From Flavobacteriales bacterium (GTDB lineage: Bacteria; Bacteroidota; Bacteroidia; Flavobacteriales_D; Sanyastnellaceae), in NCBI GenBank assembly GCA_947460525.1, contig CANHIV010000031.1, forward strand, positions 1 through 7,946: 7,946 bases of DNA, written 5' to 3'. Shown piece after piece: positions 1 through 6,697 of the stretch (positions are counted from its first letter, which is position 1; every line of letters begins with the position of its first letter). The notes below the pieces were generated by a model. It did no database searches and had not been told where the DNA came from. It saw only the letters and a program-made list of their open reading frames with translations. The position numbers were made by a program, and so were the translations under genes.

Positions 1-224
1 CTTCGGAATTGGTAGAAGCGATGCCTATTGCCCATTTATTGGTCAAAAGTGGATTTTTGTCTTCCAATGGAGAAGCTCGAAGAGCTTTGCAAGAGAATAG
101 TATTTCCATGAACAAATCCAAAGTATCTGCTGAACAAGTAGTAACAGTTGCGGATTGCTTGAATAATCGGTATATTTTATTGCAAAGAGGAAAAAAGAAC
201 TATTTCCTTTTGGAGTTAGAATAA
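1..224 (+). CDS. tyrS: Tyrosyl-tRNA synthetase, C-terminal S4 domain (5' end outside window)
   Basis: This is the 3' end of a reading frame that is open from the left edge (complete codons from base 3) and stops with TAA at 222-224. The visible residues contain an S4-type RNA-binding domain: AHLLVKSGFLSSNGEARRAL, then a short strand with SISMNKSKV, and the ending RYILLQRGKKNYFLLELE. The 'LLxRGKKNY' ending and the 'GEARR' helix are typical of the C-terminus of bacterial TyrRS, which charges tRNA-Tyr in the cytoplasm; the S4 domain contacts the tRNA. The catalytic Rossmann domain with the HIGH and KMSKS motifs lies upstream, outside the window. The TTG at position 9 is only an internal Leu codon, not a start. 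The gene probably ends its own transcript, because a separate promoter precedes atpB. Other S4 proteins are possible, but the terminal motif favours TyrRS. Confidence 0.88.
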   Translation, partial: SELVEAMPIAHLLVKSGFLSSNGEARRALQENSISMNKSKVSAEQVVTVADCLNNRYILLQRGKKNYFLLELE

Positions 225-230
225 GAAATA

Positions 231-260
231 GAAAAAAACTTGATAAAAAATAATTTTTTC
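231..260 (+). other. AT-only imperfect inverted repeat after tyrS (weak terminator candidate)
   Basis: A run of GAAAAAAA at 231-238 can pair with TTTTTTC at 254-260, and AAAAAA (245-250) can also pair with TTTTTT (254-259) across TAA. The stem has almost no G or C, so it would be a poor intrinsic terminator. The stretch may instead be the AT-rich upstream part of the atp promoter. It is listed because it is the only structure between tyrS and atpB besides the promoter box. Confidence 0.2.
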
Positions 261-285
261 TTCCTAAGAATTTAGATTTCGTGAT

Positions 286-293
286 TACTTTTG
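286..293 (+). promoter_or_regulatory. Bacteroidota-type -7 promoter box for the atp operon
   Basis: TACTTTTG followed by CA matches the Bacteroidota sigma-factor consensus TAnnTTTG exactly. A clear -33 TTG element is not visible at the usual distance; only T-rich sequence (254-262) lies there. Transcription would be expected to begin about 6-8 bases after the box, near 299-301. It lies directly upstream of subunit a and downstream of tyrS, so it is the likely promoter of the whole atpBEFHAG operon. Confidence 0.6.
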
Positions 294-316
294 CACGGCT
301 TAAATTTGCCGAGAAG

Positions 317-1504
317 ATGCAATTTGTTCAAAATAACGTAAGTAAGATGAGAAGCTTTTTAATGTTGGCATTGATGATTTGTGGAGTTGTTGTTTTTGGT
401 CAACACGATGCTCACACTGTTGCGTCTCATTCTTCAATTGACGCAGCATCTCACAAGGAAGCAGAACATGCAGAAGCTTCTAACGAGGAAGAAAAGTTCA
501 ATCCAGGTGACATGATTATGCACCATATTTCGGATGCGCATCAGGTTCATTTTATTGGAAAATTGTACATGCCTCTTCCGGTGATTTTATGGAATCATGG
601 ACATTTGGATGTTTTCATGTCTTCTGCTTTTTGGAACGGATTTGATGAGAGAGGTGAATTGCAGTTCAAGTCTTATACAGCTTCTTCAGGCGCAACATAT
701 GAAAATCACCATGAGTCCATCGTGATTTCAGCTGGTGAGGAACATGCAGCGCATGGAGCAGAAACTGCACATGAGAAGCCAATGGATTTTTCAATTACCA
801 AATCGGTTTTTGGAATGTTATTCATCATTGTATTGATGATTGTTATTTTCCGTTCAGTGGCTGCACGTTACAAAGAAGGTGCACACAAGGCTCCAACAGG
901 TTTACAAAATGCAATTGAGCCATTCATCTTGTTTGTTCGTGATGAGGTGGCCATACCATCCATTGGAAAGAAGAAAGCGGCATCTTTTATGCCCTTCTTG
1001 TTGACTGTATTCTTTTTTATCTGGATGTGTAACATGTTTGGATTGATTCCATTCTTGGGAGGTTTTAATATCACAGGAACTTTAAGTATTACTTTGGTTT
1101 TGGCTACTTTGGTATTCATCATCACCTCTATCAATGGAAACGCGCACTATTGGGGACACATCTTTTGGCCTCCTGGAATTCCATTGGGAATCAAATTGAT
1201 TTTGGTACCCATCGAGGCTTTGAGTATTTTCATTAAACCTACGGTATTGATGATTCGTTTAACAGCGAATATCACTGCAGGTCACATCATCATCTTGGCC
1301 TTTGTTGGATTGGTATTGTTGTTTGGGGAGTCCAGTGCAGTGGCAGGATATGGAGTAGGTATTGGCGCGGTGTTGTTCATGATCTTCATGTTCTTCATCG
1401 AGCTATTGGTAGCATTTTTACAAGCGTATGTATTCACTTTGTTGGCGGCGTTATACTTTGGTGATGCCACACAAGACCACCACCACGAAGAGGATCATCA
1501 TTAA
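317..1504 (+). CDS. atpB: F-type ATP synthase subunit a (Fo proton channel), long Bacteroidota form
   Basis: Subunit a forms the two proton half-channels beside the c-ring in the inner membrane. The frame is open from a GTG at 281, but that codon lies before the promoter box at 286-293. I therefore prefer ATG 317 (395 residues); ATG 347 (385 residues) is an equally serious candidate because it opens a clean signal peptide, MRSFLMLALMICGVVVFG, ending before Gln. A periplasmic-type domain of about 130 residues rich in His, Ala and Glu follows. The hydrophobic segments begin at FSITKSVFGMLFIIVLMIV and continue to the C-terminus. The essential Arg is in LMIRLTANITAGHIIIL (codon 1256-1258). His (1283-1285) and Glu (1400-1402) occupy the positions of E. 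coli E219 and H245, exchanged; LQAY carries the conserved Gln. The protein ends in a His/Glu/Asp-rich tail. It is first in the operon, 38 nt before atpE. The function is certain; the start is not. Confidence 0.93.
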   Translation: MQFVQNNVSKMRSFLMLALMICGVVVFGQHDAHTVASHSSIDAASHKEAEHAEASNEEEKFNPGDMIMHHISDAHQVHFIGKLYMPLPVILWNHGHLDVFMSSAFWNGFDERGELQFKSYTASSGATYENHHESIVISAGEEHAAHGAETAHEKPMDFSITKSVFGMLFIIVLMIVIFRSVAARYKEGAHKAPTGLQNAIEPFILFVRDEVAIPSIGKKKAASFMPFLLTVFFFIWMCNMFGLIPFLGGFNITGTLSITLVLATLVFIITSINGNAHYWGHIFWPPGIPLGIKLILVPIEALSIFIKPTVLMIRLTANITAGHIIILAFVGLVLLFGESSAVAGYGVGIGAVLFMIFMFFIELLVAFLQAYVFTLLAALYFGDATQDHHHEEDHH

Positions 1505-1542
1505 TTAGGAAACAATTCAATTAACACATAAACAAAAAAACA

Positions 1543-1788
1543 ATGGAACTATTGTCAGTTTTATTAGAAGCAGGAATCCAACAAGGATTAGCAGGTATCG
1601 GAGCAGGTTTTGCAGCATTTGGTGCTGGATACGGTGTAGGTCGTATCGGTAGCGCTGCATTGGAATCAATTGCTCGTCAACCAGAAGCAACAGGTGATTT
1701 GCGTGCGAACATGATCGTAGCAGCCGCTTTGGTTGAGGGTGTTGCTCTTTTCGCGGTGATCGTGTGCTTGTTGGTAGCTTTGGGATAA
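1543..1788 (+). CDS. atpE: F-type ATP synthase subunit c (proteolipid of the rotor ring)
   Basis: This is an 81-residue hairpin of two membrane helices. Helix 1 (about 12-40) carries the glycine-rich packing motif GIGAGFAAFGAGYGVGRIG. The polar loop has the family hallmark ARQPEA (44-49) followed by R54, and helix 2 (about 57-80) holds the ion-carrying Glu65 in AALVEGVALFAVIV. Copies of it form the c-ring that turns as protons pass subunit a. In Na+-dependent c subunits a Gln sits in helix 1 and a Ser/Thr follows the Glu; here the matching positions are Val32 and Gly66, so H+ coupling is inferred. The length is normal for the family. ATG 1543 is preceded by an A-rich leader without a Shine-Dalgarno sequence, as is common in this phylum. 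It lies between atpB and atpF in the usual order. Confidence 0.97.
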   Translation: MELLSVLLEAGIQQGLAGIGAGFAAFGAGYGVGRIGSAALESIARQPEATGDLRANMIVAAALVEGVALFAVIVCLLVALG

Positions 1789-1794
1789 TCTCAG

Positions 1795-1821
1795 CTACTG
1801 TAGTAAAAAAATAATATTATT
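1795..1821 (+). other. Two small palindromes between atpE and atpF
   Basis: The 36-base gap between the atpE stop and the atpF start holds CTAC-T-GTAG (1795-1803) and the perfect 12-base palindrome AATAATATTATT (1810-1821), which ends three bases before the atpF ATG. As RNA these could form weak hairpins that affect mRNA stability or atpF initiation, but the second is entirely AT and could arise by chance in such a spacer. Confidence 0.2.
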
Positions 1822-1824
1822 CTC

Positions 1825-2322
1825 ATGGAAGGATTGTTAAGTGTCTCCGTGGGCACTGTCTTTTGGGCTTCTATTGCCTTTATTTCTGTATTGCTTATCT
1901 TGAAAAAGATGGCCTGGGGTCCTATTTTAAAGACCTTAGAAGAGCGTGAGCAAGGAATTGCAAATGCTTTGAAGCAAGCGGAATTGGCAAAAGAGGAAAT
2001 GGCATCTTTGAAATCCGGAAACGAGCAGCTTTTGAAAGAAGCACGTGAAGAGCGTGAATTGATTTTGAAAGAAGCCAAGGAAATGGGCGACAAGATGCGC
2101 AGCGAAGCCAAAGAGCGCGCTGTATCTGATGCAGCTCAATTGTTGGCCAATGCTCAACGCGAAATTGAGACGCAAAAGAAAGCTGCTATCGAAGAGTTGA
2201 AGAACCAAGTTGCCTCTTTGTCTATTGAAATTGCCGAGAAATTGGTGAAAGACAATTTAAGCGACGCGGAAAAGCAAAACGCTTTGAACAGCAGATTGAT
2301 TCAAGATTTGAAAGCCAACTAA
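1825..2322 (+). CDS. atpF: F-type ATP synthase subunit b (peripheral stalk)
   Basis: The 165-residue protein has a single N-terminal membrane helix (about 8-27, VGTVFWASIAFISVLLILKK) followed by the family's conserved cytoplasmic juncture, WGPILKTLEEREQGI. The rest is a long charged alpha-helix/coiled coil rich in Ala, Glu and Lys (about 40-150), such as KEAREERELILKEAKEMG. Near the end, EIAEKLVKDNLSD is the segment that meets the delta subunit. Two copies form the stator stalk that holds alpha3beta3 still against the rotor. The length fits a normal b subunit, and only one b gene is present (no b' paralogue in the window). The ATG lies 36 nt after atpE, and its stop is one base before the atpH ATG (TAA-G-ATG), which suggests translational coupling with atpH. 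Confidence 0.96.
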   Translation: MEGLLSVSVGTVFWASIAFISVLLILKKMAWGPILKTLEEREQGIANALKQAELAKEEMASLKSGNEQLLKEAREERELILKEAKEMGDKMRSEAKERAVSDAAQLLANAQREIETQKKAAIEELKNQVASLSIEIAEKLVKDNLSDAEKQNALNSRLIQDLKAN

Positions 2323-2323
2323 G

Positions 2324-2875
2324 ATGTCAAGAATAGCCTATCGTTATGCGAAGTCACTACTTGATTTGTGCATTGAGCGCAATGAGGTAGATGCAGTTGC
2401 ACTTAATATGAGTGAGCTGCATGCGACGATTCGTGGAAGTCATGAGCTAGGATTGATGTTGTCGAGTCCGGTAATCAAGGGTGATTTGAAATGGAAAGTG
2501 ATGACTACATTGTTTGAAAAATCAATGGAAGAAGTCACCATGAAATTCATGCACCTGATGATTGAAAAAGGTCGTGAGGCATTTTTAAAAGATGTTTCGA
2601 AATCTTTCACTGATTTGGTACGTATTCATCGCAATCAAGTATTGGCAGATGTAGTTACAGCAGTACCAATGAATGAGGAATCTCGCAAGGCGATTTTAGC
2701 GGCTGCTCAATCTTTGACTTCTGCACAAATTGAAATAACAGAACGTGTCGATCCCACATTGGTTGGTGGTTTTGTTGTTCGTGTAGGAGATCAGCAATTG
2801 GATGCTTCCATTGCGCAAAAAATCAAACAGTTAAAACGTGAATTTTCTGAGAACGAGTACGTTCCCGGAATCTAA
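2324..2875 (+). CDS. atpH: F-type ATP synthase subunit delta (OSCP homologue)
   Basis: The 183-residue soluble protein belongs to the delta/OSCP family. It starts with SRIAYRYAKSLLDLCIE, the usual 'A.RYAKAL' opening of the N-terminal helical bundle, which binds the top of alpha3beta3. The C-terminal part has ITERVDPTLVGGFVVRVGD followed by QQLDASIAQKIKQLKREF, the family signature region that contacts subunit b. It links the b stalk to F1 in the cytoplasm. The length is normal. Its ATG follows the atpF stop by one base, and its TAA is 19 bases before atpA. Confidence 0.96.
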   Translation: MSRIAYRYAKSLLDLCIERNEVDAVALNMSELHATIRGSHELGLMLSSPVIKGDLKWKVMTTLFEKSMEEVTMKFMHLMIEKGREAFLKDVSKSFTDLVRIHRNQVLADVVTAVPMNEESRKAILAAAQSLTSAQIEITERVDPTLVGGFVVRVGDQQLDASIAQKIKQLKREFSENEYVPGI

Positions 2876-2894
2876 TTAGTAAAAAAAAGAAATT

Positions 2895-4469
2895 ATGGCA
2901 GAGGTTAAACCCGGCGAAATTTCAGCCATCCTACGAGAGCAACTCGCAGGATTGAAAACCGAATCGGATATCCAAGAAGTGGGTACCATCCTTCAAGTAG
3001 GTGATGGTATTGCACGTATCTATGGTATTTCCAACGTACAATCAGGAGAGTTGATTGAGTTTGATAACGGAGTAAAAGGTATTGCATTGAACTTGGAAGA
3101 GGACAATGTTGGTGCTGTATTATTGGGTCCAGCTGGCGACTTGAAAGAGGGTGCTACTGTGAAACGTACAAGACGTATTGCAAGTATCCAAGTAGGTGAA
3201 GGATTGATTGGTCGTGTAGTAAATACTTTGGGTGAGCCTATCGATGGCAAAGGTGCAATTACTGGTGAGTTGTATGAAATGCCAATTGAGCGTAAAGCTC
3301 CGGGTGTTATCTACCGTCAGCCTGTAAAAGAGCCACTTCAAACCGGTATCAAAGCAATTGATGCGATGATTCCAATTGGTCGTGGACAACGTGAGTTGAT
3401 TATCGGTGACCGTCAAACAGGAAAAACAACTGTTGCGATTGATACCATCATCAACCAAAAAGAGTTTTTTGATAAGGGAGAGCCTGTATTCTGTATTTAT
3501 GTTGCTTGTGGACAAAAAGGTTCTACAGTAGCGGGTACAGTTCAGATGTTGCAAGATGCGGGTGCAATGGCCTACACGGTTGTTGTTGCTGCTACTGCTG
3601 CTGATCCAGCTCCACTTCAATTCTACGCGCCATTTGCAGGTTGTGCAATTGGTGAGTATTTCAGAGATACGGGTCGTCCAGCTTTGATTGTTTATGATGA
3701 TTTGTCTAAACAAGCTGTGGCTTACCGTGAGGTGTCTTTGTTGTTGCGTCGCCCACCAGGACGTGAAGCGTATCCTGGAGACGTGTTCTACTTGCATAGC
3801 CGTTTGTTAGAGCGTGCTGCTAAAGTGAATGAGACACAGAGCGTTGCCGAGAAGATGAATGATCTTCCAGAAAGTTTGAGAAGCAAAGTAAAAGGTGGTG
3901 GTTCATTGACGGCATTGCCAATCATTGAAACGCAAGCGGGTGACGTTTCTGCCTATATCCCAACCAACGTAATTTCTATTACGGATGGACAGATTTTCTT
4001 GGAATCTAACTTGTTCAACGCAGGTGTTCGTCCAGCGATTAACGTAGGTATCTCCGTTAGCCGTGTAGGTGGATCTGCTCAAATCAAGTCCATGAAAAAA
4101 GTAGCAGGTACTTTGAAATTGGATCAAGCGCAATACCGTGAATTGGAAGCGTTTGCCAAATTCGGATCTGACTTGGATGAAGCTACAAAATTTGTATTGG
4201 AAAAAGGAAAGCGCAACGTTGAGATCTTGAAACAAGGACAAAACAGCCCTATTACAGTTGAGAAGCAAGTTGCCATCATTTACTGTGGTACCAAAGGATT
4301 GTTGTCACGCGTTCCAGTAGATCAAGTGAAGAAGTTTGAGAATGATTTCTTGACTCGTCTTGAGTTGTCTCACAAAGAAACATTGGAAGCTATCCGCAAT
4401 GGCAATATTGGGGATGATGTAACCAGCGTTTTGGAGCAAGTAGCCAAAGATTTATCTTCTCAATACTAA
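2895..4469 (+). CDS. atpA: F-type ATP synthase subunit alpha
   Basis: At 524 residues this is a full-length alpha subunit, which carries the non-catalytic nucleotide sites and supplies catalytic residues to beta. The N-terminal beta-barrel contains [20 protein letters not shown]. The nucleotide-binding domain has Walker A GDRQTGKT at 171-178, in the alpha form with Gln, and Walker [13 protein letters not shown] at 263-274. [20 protein letters not shown] follows. [10 protein letters not shown] matches the ATP synthase alpha/beta signature, and the arginine-finger equivalent is Arg390 in [10 protein letters not shown]. The C-terminal helical domain runs to the end and includes [20 protein letters not shown]. 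The start ATG is preceded by AAAAAAAAGAAATT, A-rich with no true Shine-Dalgarno sequence. The stop is 7 bases before atpG. I see no missing key residue. Confidence 0.98.
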   Translation: MAEVKPGEISAILREQLAGLKTESDIQEVGTILQVGDGIARIYGISNVQSGELIEFDNGVKGIALNLEEDNVGAVLLGPAGDLKEGATVKRTRRIASIQVGEGLIGRVVNTLGEPIDGKGAITGELYEMPIERKAPGVIYRQPVKEPLQTGIKAIDAMIPIGRGQRELIIGDRQTGKTTVAIDTIINQKEFFDKGEPVFCIYVACGQKGSTVAGTVQMLQDAGAMAYTVVVAATAADPAPLQFYAPFAGCAIGEYFRDTGRPALIVYDDLSKQAVAYREVSLLLRRPPGREAYPGDVFYLHSRLLERAAKVNETQSVAEKMNDLPESLRSKVKGGGSLTALPIIETQAGDVSAYIPTNVISITDGQIFLESNLFNAGVRPAINVGISVSRVGGSAQIKSMKKVAGTLKLDQAQYRELEAFAKFGSDLDEATKFVLEKGKRNVEILKQGQNSPITVEKQVAIIYCGTKGLLSRVPVDQVKKFENDFLTRLELSHKETLEAIRNGNIGDDVTSVLEQVAKDLSSQY

Positions 4470-4476
4470 GCAAGAG

Positions 4477-5346
4477 ATGGCCAATCTGAAAGAAATACGT
4501 ACACGAATCGTTTCTGTGAATTCCACCATGCAGATTACCTCTGCTATGAAGATGGTTTCCGCAGCCAAACTGAAGCGTGCACAAGATGCCATCACTCGAA
4601 TGAGACCTTATGCAGAGAAGCTAAAAGACATTCTTGAAAACGCCAGCGCAAGCGTAGGTGTTGATGGAAGTATTTATTCTCAGAAAAGGGAGGAGAAGAA
4701 TGTTTGGGTTGTGGTTATCACCAGCAATCGTGGATTGTGCGGAGGATTCAACAATAACGTAATCAAAGAAGCTCGACGTGTTATTCTTCAGCATGCTAAT
4801 TCCAAAGTTCAAGTATTGGGCATGGGAAAAAAGGGTGCTGATTTTTTCAGAAAAACGAGCAATTGGAATGAGGGAATGAATCCTACGCCCAATGCAATCT
4901 TTGACCGATTGAGTTTTGATCACGCATCTCAAATCGCGGAGGCAATGATTCAAGCTTTTGCTGAAGGCAAAGTGGACAAAGTGGTTGTCGTTTACAATCG
5001 TTTTAAAAACGCTGCTGTACAAATGGTTACTACTGAGCAATTGTTACCTGTGATGCCTCCGGCAGAATCAGGAGCAAGCAGCAGTGTGGATTACATTTTT
5101 GAGCCTGCAAAAGAACAAATTGTGGCTGAGTTGATACCTAGAAGTTTGAAAGTACAATTCTACAAAGCCCTGCTGGATAGCTTTGCTGCTGAACATGGAG
5201 CTCGTATGACCGCTATGCACAAAGCAACAGACAATGCAGGCGAATTGGTGAAAGAATTGAAATTGACTTACAACAAAGCACGTCAAGCTTCGATTACAGG
5301 AGAGATCTTGGAGATTGTTGCTGGAGCTGAAGCTTTGAATGGATAA
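4477..5346 (+). CDS. atpG: F-type ATP synthase subunit gamma (central rotor shaft)
   Basis: The 289-residue protein has the gamma family landmarks. The N-terminal helix MANLKEIRTRIVSVNSTMQI continues into TSAMKMVSAAKLKRAQ. The Rossmann-like middle part begins at VVVITSNRGLCGGFNNNV. The C-terminal helix contains TYNKARQASITGEILEIVAG, which matches the signature that turns inside alpha3beta3. It couples c-ring rotation to the catalytic sites. Its length is close to that of the E. coli protein. It is the last gene of the operon: the TAA at 5344-5346 is followed within about 20 bases by a strong terminator, and no atpD or atpC follows. Confidence 0.97.
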   Translation: MANLKEIRTRIVSVNSTMQITSAMKMVSAAKLKRAQDAITRMRPYAEKLKDILENASASVGVDGSIYSQKREEKNVWVVVITSNRGLCGGFNNNVIKEARRVILQHANSKVQVLGMGKKGADFFRKTSNWNEGMNPTPNAIFDRLSFDHASQIAEAMIQAFAEGKVDKVVVVYNRFKNAAVQMVTTEQLLPVMPPAESGASSSVDYIFEPAKEQIVAELIPRSLKVQFYKALLDSFAAEHGARMTAMHKATDNAGELVKELKLTYNKARQASITGEILEIVAGAEALNG

Positions 5347-5366
5347 TAATTCAAAAGTAAATTGTT

Positions 5367-5397
5367 AAAAGGGGAGCAACTTGCTCCCCTTTTTTTT
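5367..5397 (+). terminator. Intrinsic terminator of the atp operon
   Basis: GGGGAGC (5371-5377) pairs perfectly with GCTCCCC (5383-5389) around the loop AACTT, and eight T residues follow (5390-5397). AAAA just before the stem can pair with the first Ts and lengthen it. The structure lies 20 bases after the atpG stop and is a classical Rho-independent terminator. It separates the ATP synthase operon from the secreted-protein genes downstream. Confidence 0.93.
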
Positions 5398-5425
5398 GTC
5401 TTTCACTCGGCTAAGATTATCTTAG
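5395..5425 (+). promoter_or_regulatory. Possible promoter of the secreted-protein pair
   Basis: TTTG at 5395-5398 and TATCTTAG at 5418-5425 resemble the Bacteroidota -33 (TTTG/TTG) and -7 (TAnnTTTG) elements with 19 bases between them. The -7 box has one mismatch. Transcription would begin near 5431-5433, giving a leader of about 25 bases before the ATG at 5456. A promoter is expected here because the atp terminator closes the preceding unit, but the match is imperfect and no other candidate in the gap is better. Confidence 0.35.
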
Positions 5426-5426
5426 C
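5410..5426. promoter_or_regulatory. 17-nt perfect palindrome, possible operator
   Basis: GCTAAGAT (5410-5417) and ATCTTAGC (5419-5426) form a perfect inverted repeat around a single T. It overlaps the candidate -7 box of the downstream gene and ends 29 bases before its start codon. A dimeric repressor site is one explanation. A small hairpin is less likely because the loop would be one base unless inner pairs open, and no T-run follows. No regulator gene is visible nearby to assign it to. Confidence 0.4.
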
Positions 5427-5455
5427 TCACTTAGAAATCCAAAACCTAAACAATA

Positions 5456-6691
5456 ATGAAAAAACTTAGCTTTATTCTGGCAATGTTCTGCGCTGCAACG
5501 ACATTTGCTACTGACCGTTTCGTAGATGCCACTTATGGATCAGGAAATGGCACAACCATGTTCTCCACCATTACTTCTGCAATCAATGCAGCAACCGCTG
5601 GTGACAGAATTTTAGTAGCAACCGGATTGTATTCAGAGGGTGCATTGACCATCAACAAATCGTTGACCATCGCACCACAAACAGCAGGCGCATATATTCG
5701 TTATGCAGGAAATATCACCGTAAATGGTGGTGCAGGAATGAAGTTATACATTGTAGGGATGAATATGGGGATTTATAGTTACACCATGAGCACCAATTCA
5801 GCGACCCAAACCAACCGTGCGTTGGTATCTTTCGTAGATTGTAAAATGGGTGATTTAACTGTTTCTGCAGATGCCTATGAGTTGTTGGCGATTCGCACTT
5901 CGGTGTCCAATTCAACGACCATGCGTTATGGTAGTTTTATCGCTTCCAAAACCAATTACTTGTCCATTTCTGACGAGGCAAACAGCTTGAACACTACAGA
6001 GAAAATTGTTTTAACTGCGGATTCAATCATGGGATCCTTTGATATGAGGGCTGATAATTATGCAGTTTCAATGAGCAATTGCTTGATGAATAATTTGACT
6101 TGGTATAAATGGAATAGCAGCACCTCTGTTGTCAACGAGTTTTATAACAATGACGTAATCAGTAATGCGTCTTGGATGTTGGCCTCCGCAAGTGTTCCAG
6201 CATACAACTTCAAATTTTCTGGCAATAATTTTTTAGGAGCAATCAACTTCAATAGTGGTGGTTCTTACTCAGGTTATCCGTTATATACTTATGGTTATTA
6301 CTGGGATACATCATATGCGACAGGTTTAACTTATTTAACTACGTCTTCATTGTTTCCTAACCCCTCTGCTGCAGGCTTCTTTGAATGGACTTATAATGGA
6401 ATAGATATTCCCTGTACTGTTCCTACAGCATCCAATCCTTTGGTTTTGACCAAAGTTATCGGAACGACAGGAACGACAGTTAATTCTGGAAATCCAAATC
6501 ACGAGTTTTATGATGTCGATTTGACAGTTGGAGATCGTGGTCGTTTTGGTGGTCCAAACACATGGAACAACTTCTTCCCAGCTTCTAACCCAAGTGGAAG
6601 TCGTGCATTTATCTACAACTTGTCGATTCCTGCCGATTTGTTCCCTGGCCAAAACGTTGATATCAAAGCAAAAGCATACCACAGAAACTAA
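5456..6691 (+). CDS. Secreted protein of unknown function with beta-helix-like (pectin-lyase-fold) N-terminal part
   Basis: The 411-residue product starts with a Sec signal peptide, MKKLSFILAMFCAATTFA, with likely cleavage after Ala18. Residues 19 to about 75 follow the pattern common at the start of right-handed parallel beta-helix proteins: GSGNGTTMFSTITSAINAA, then AGDRILVATGLYSEGALTI and NKSLTIAP. The middle (about 80-300) is rich in Ser, Asn, Thr and Tyr with alternating hydrophobic residues, consistent with stacked short strands. No catalytic Asp/Arg/His set typical of pectate lyases or glycosidases stands out, so enzyme activity is not claimed. The last 60 residues (from about HEFYDVDLTVGDRGRFGG) look like a separate compact beta-rich module ending in AKAYHRN. 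There is no recognisable type IX secretion C-terminal domain. The protein probably acts in the periplasm or outside the cell. The ATG is preceded by AACAATA, without a Shine-Dalgarno sequence. The next gene begins 6 bases after the stop. Confidence 0.8.
   Translation: MKKLSFILAMFCAATTFATDRFVDATYGSGNGTTMFSTITSAINAATAGDRILVATGLYSEGALTINKSLTIAPQTAGAYIRYAGNITVNGGAGMKLYIVGMNMGIYSYTMSTNSATQTNRALVSFVDCKMGDLTVSADAYELLAIRTSVSNSTTMRYGSFIASKTNYLSISDEANSLNTTEKIVLTADSIMGSFDMRADNYAVSMSNCLMNNLTWYKWNSSTSVVNEFYNNDVISNASWMLASASVPAYNFKFSGNNFLGAINFNSGGSYSGYPLYTYGYYWDTSYATGLTYLTTSSLFPNPSAAGFFEWTYNGIDIPCTVPTASNPLVLTKVIGTTGTTVNSGNPNHEFYDVDLTVGDRGRFGGPNTWNNFFPASNPSGSRAFIYNLSIPADLFPGQNVDIKAKAYHRN
6461..6478 (+). repeat. 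9-bp direct tandem duplication in the secreted-protein gene
   Basis: GGAACGACA occurs twice in succession (6461-6469, 6470-6478) and encodes GTTGTT within the residues VIGTTGTTVNSG. It keeps the reading frame. It lies in the linker between the beta-helix-like part and the C-terminal module, where a small slippage duplication would be tolerated. Confidence 0.7.
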
Positions 6692-6697
6692 ACCATC

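Noticed and set aside
9..224. A free-standing 71-residue S4 protein starting at TTG 9
   Set aside because: The frame continues open to the left edge and the residues match the C-terminal part of TyrRS, so it is a truncated larger gene.
1543..1788. Na+-coupled subunit c
   Set aside because: The helix-1 Gln and the Ser/Thr after the ion-carrying Glu are replaced by Val32 and Gly66, so the Na+ ligands are missing.
3120..3797. 225-codon open frame on the - strand
   Set aside because: It lies wholly inside atpA, one of the most conserved proteins known. Its translation is rich in Ser, Thr, Asn, Cys and Trp without domain pattern, as expected from the antisense of a conserved gene.
5456..5690. 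The GSGNGT segment of the first secreted protein as another copy of the downstream DPGSGNGT repeat
   Set aside because: Only the glycine-rich hexapeptide is shared. The surrounding residues follow the beta-helix entry pattern (TITSAINAA..GDRILVATGLYSEG) and lack the YFFG, FDGNW and RxKD..WGP positions.
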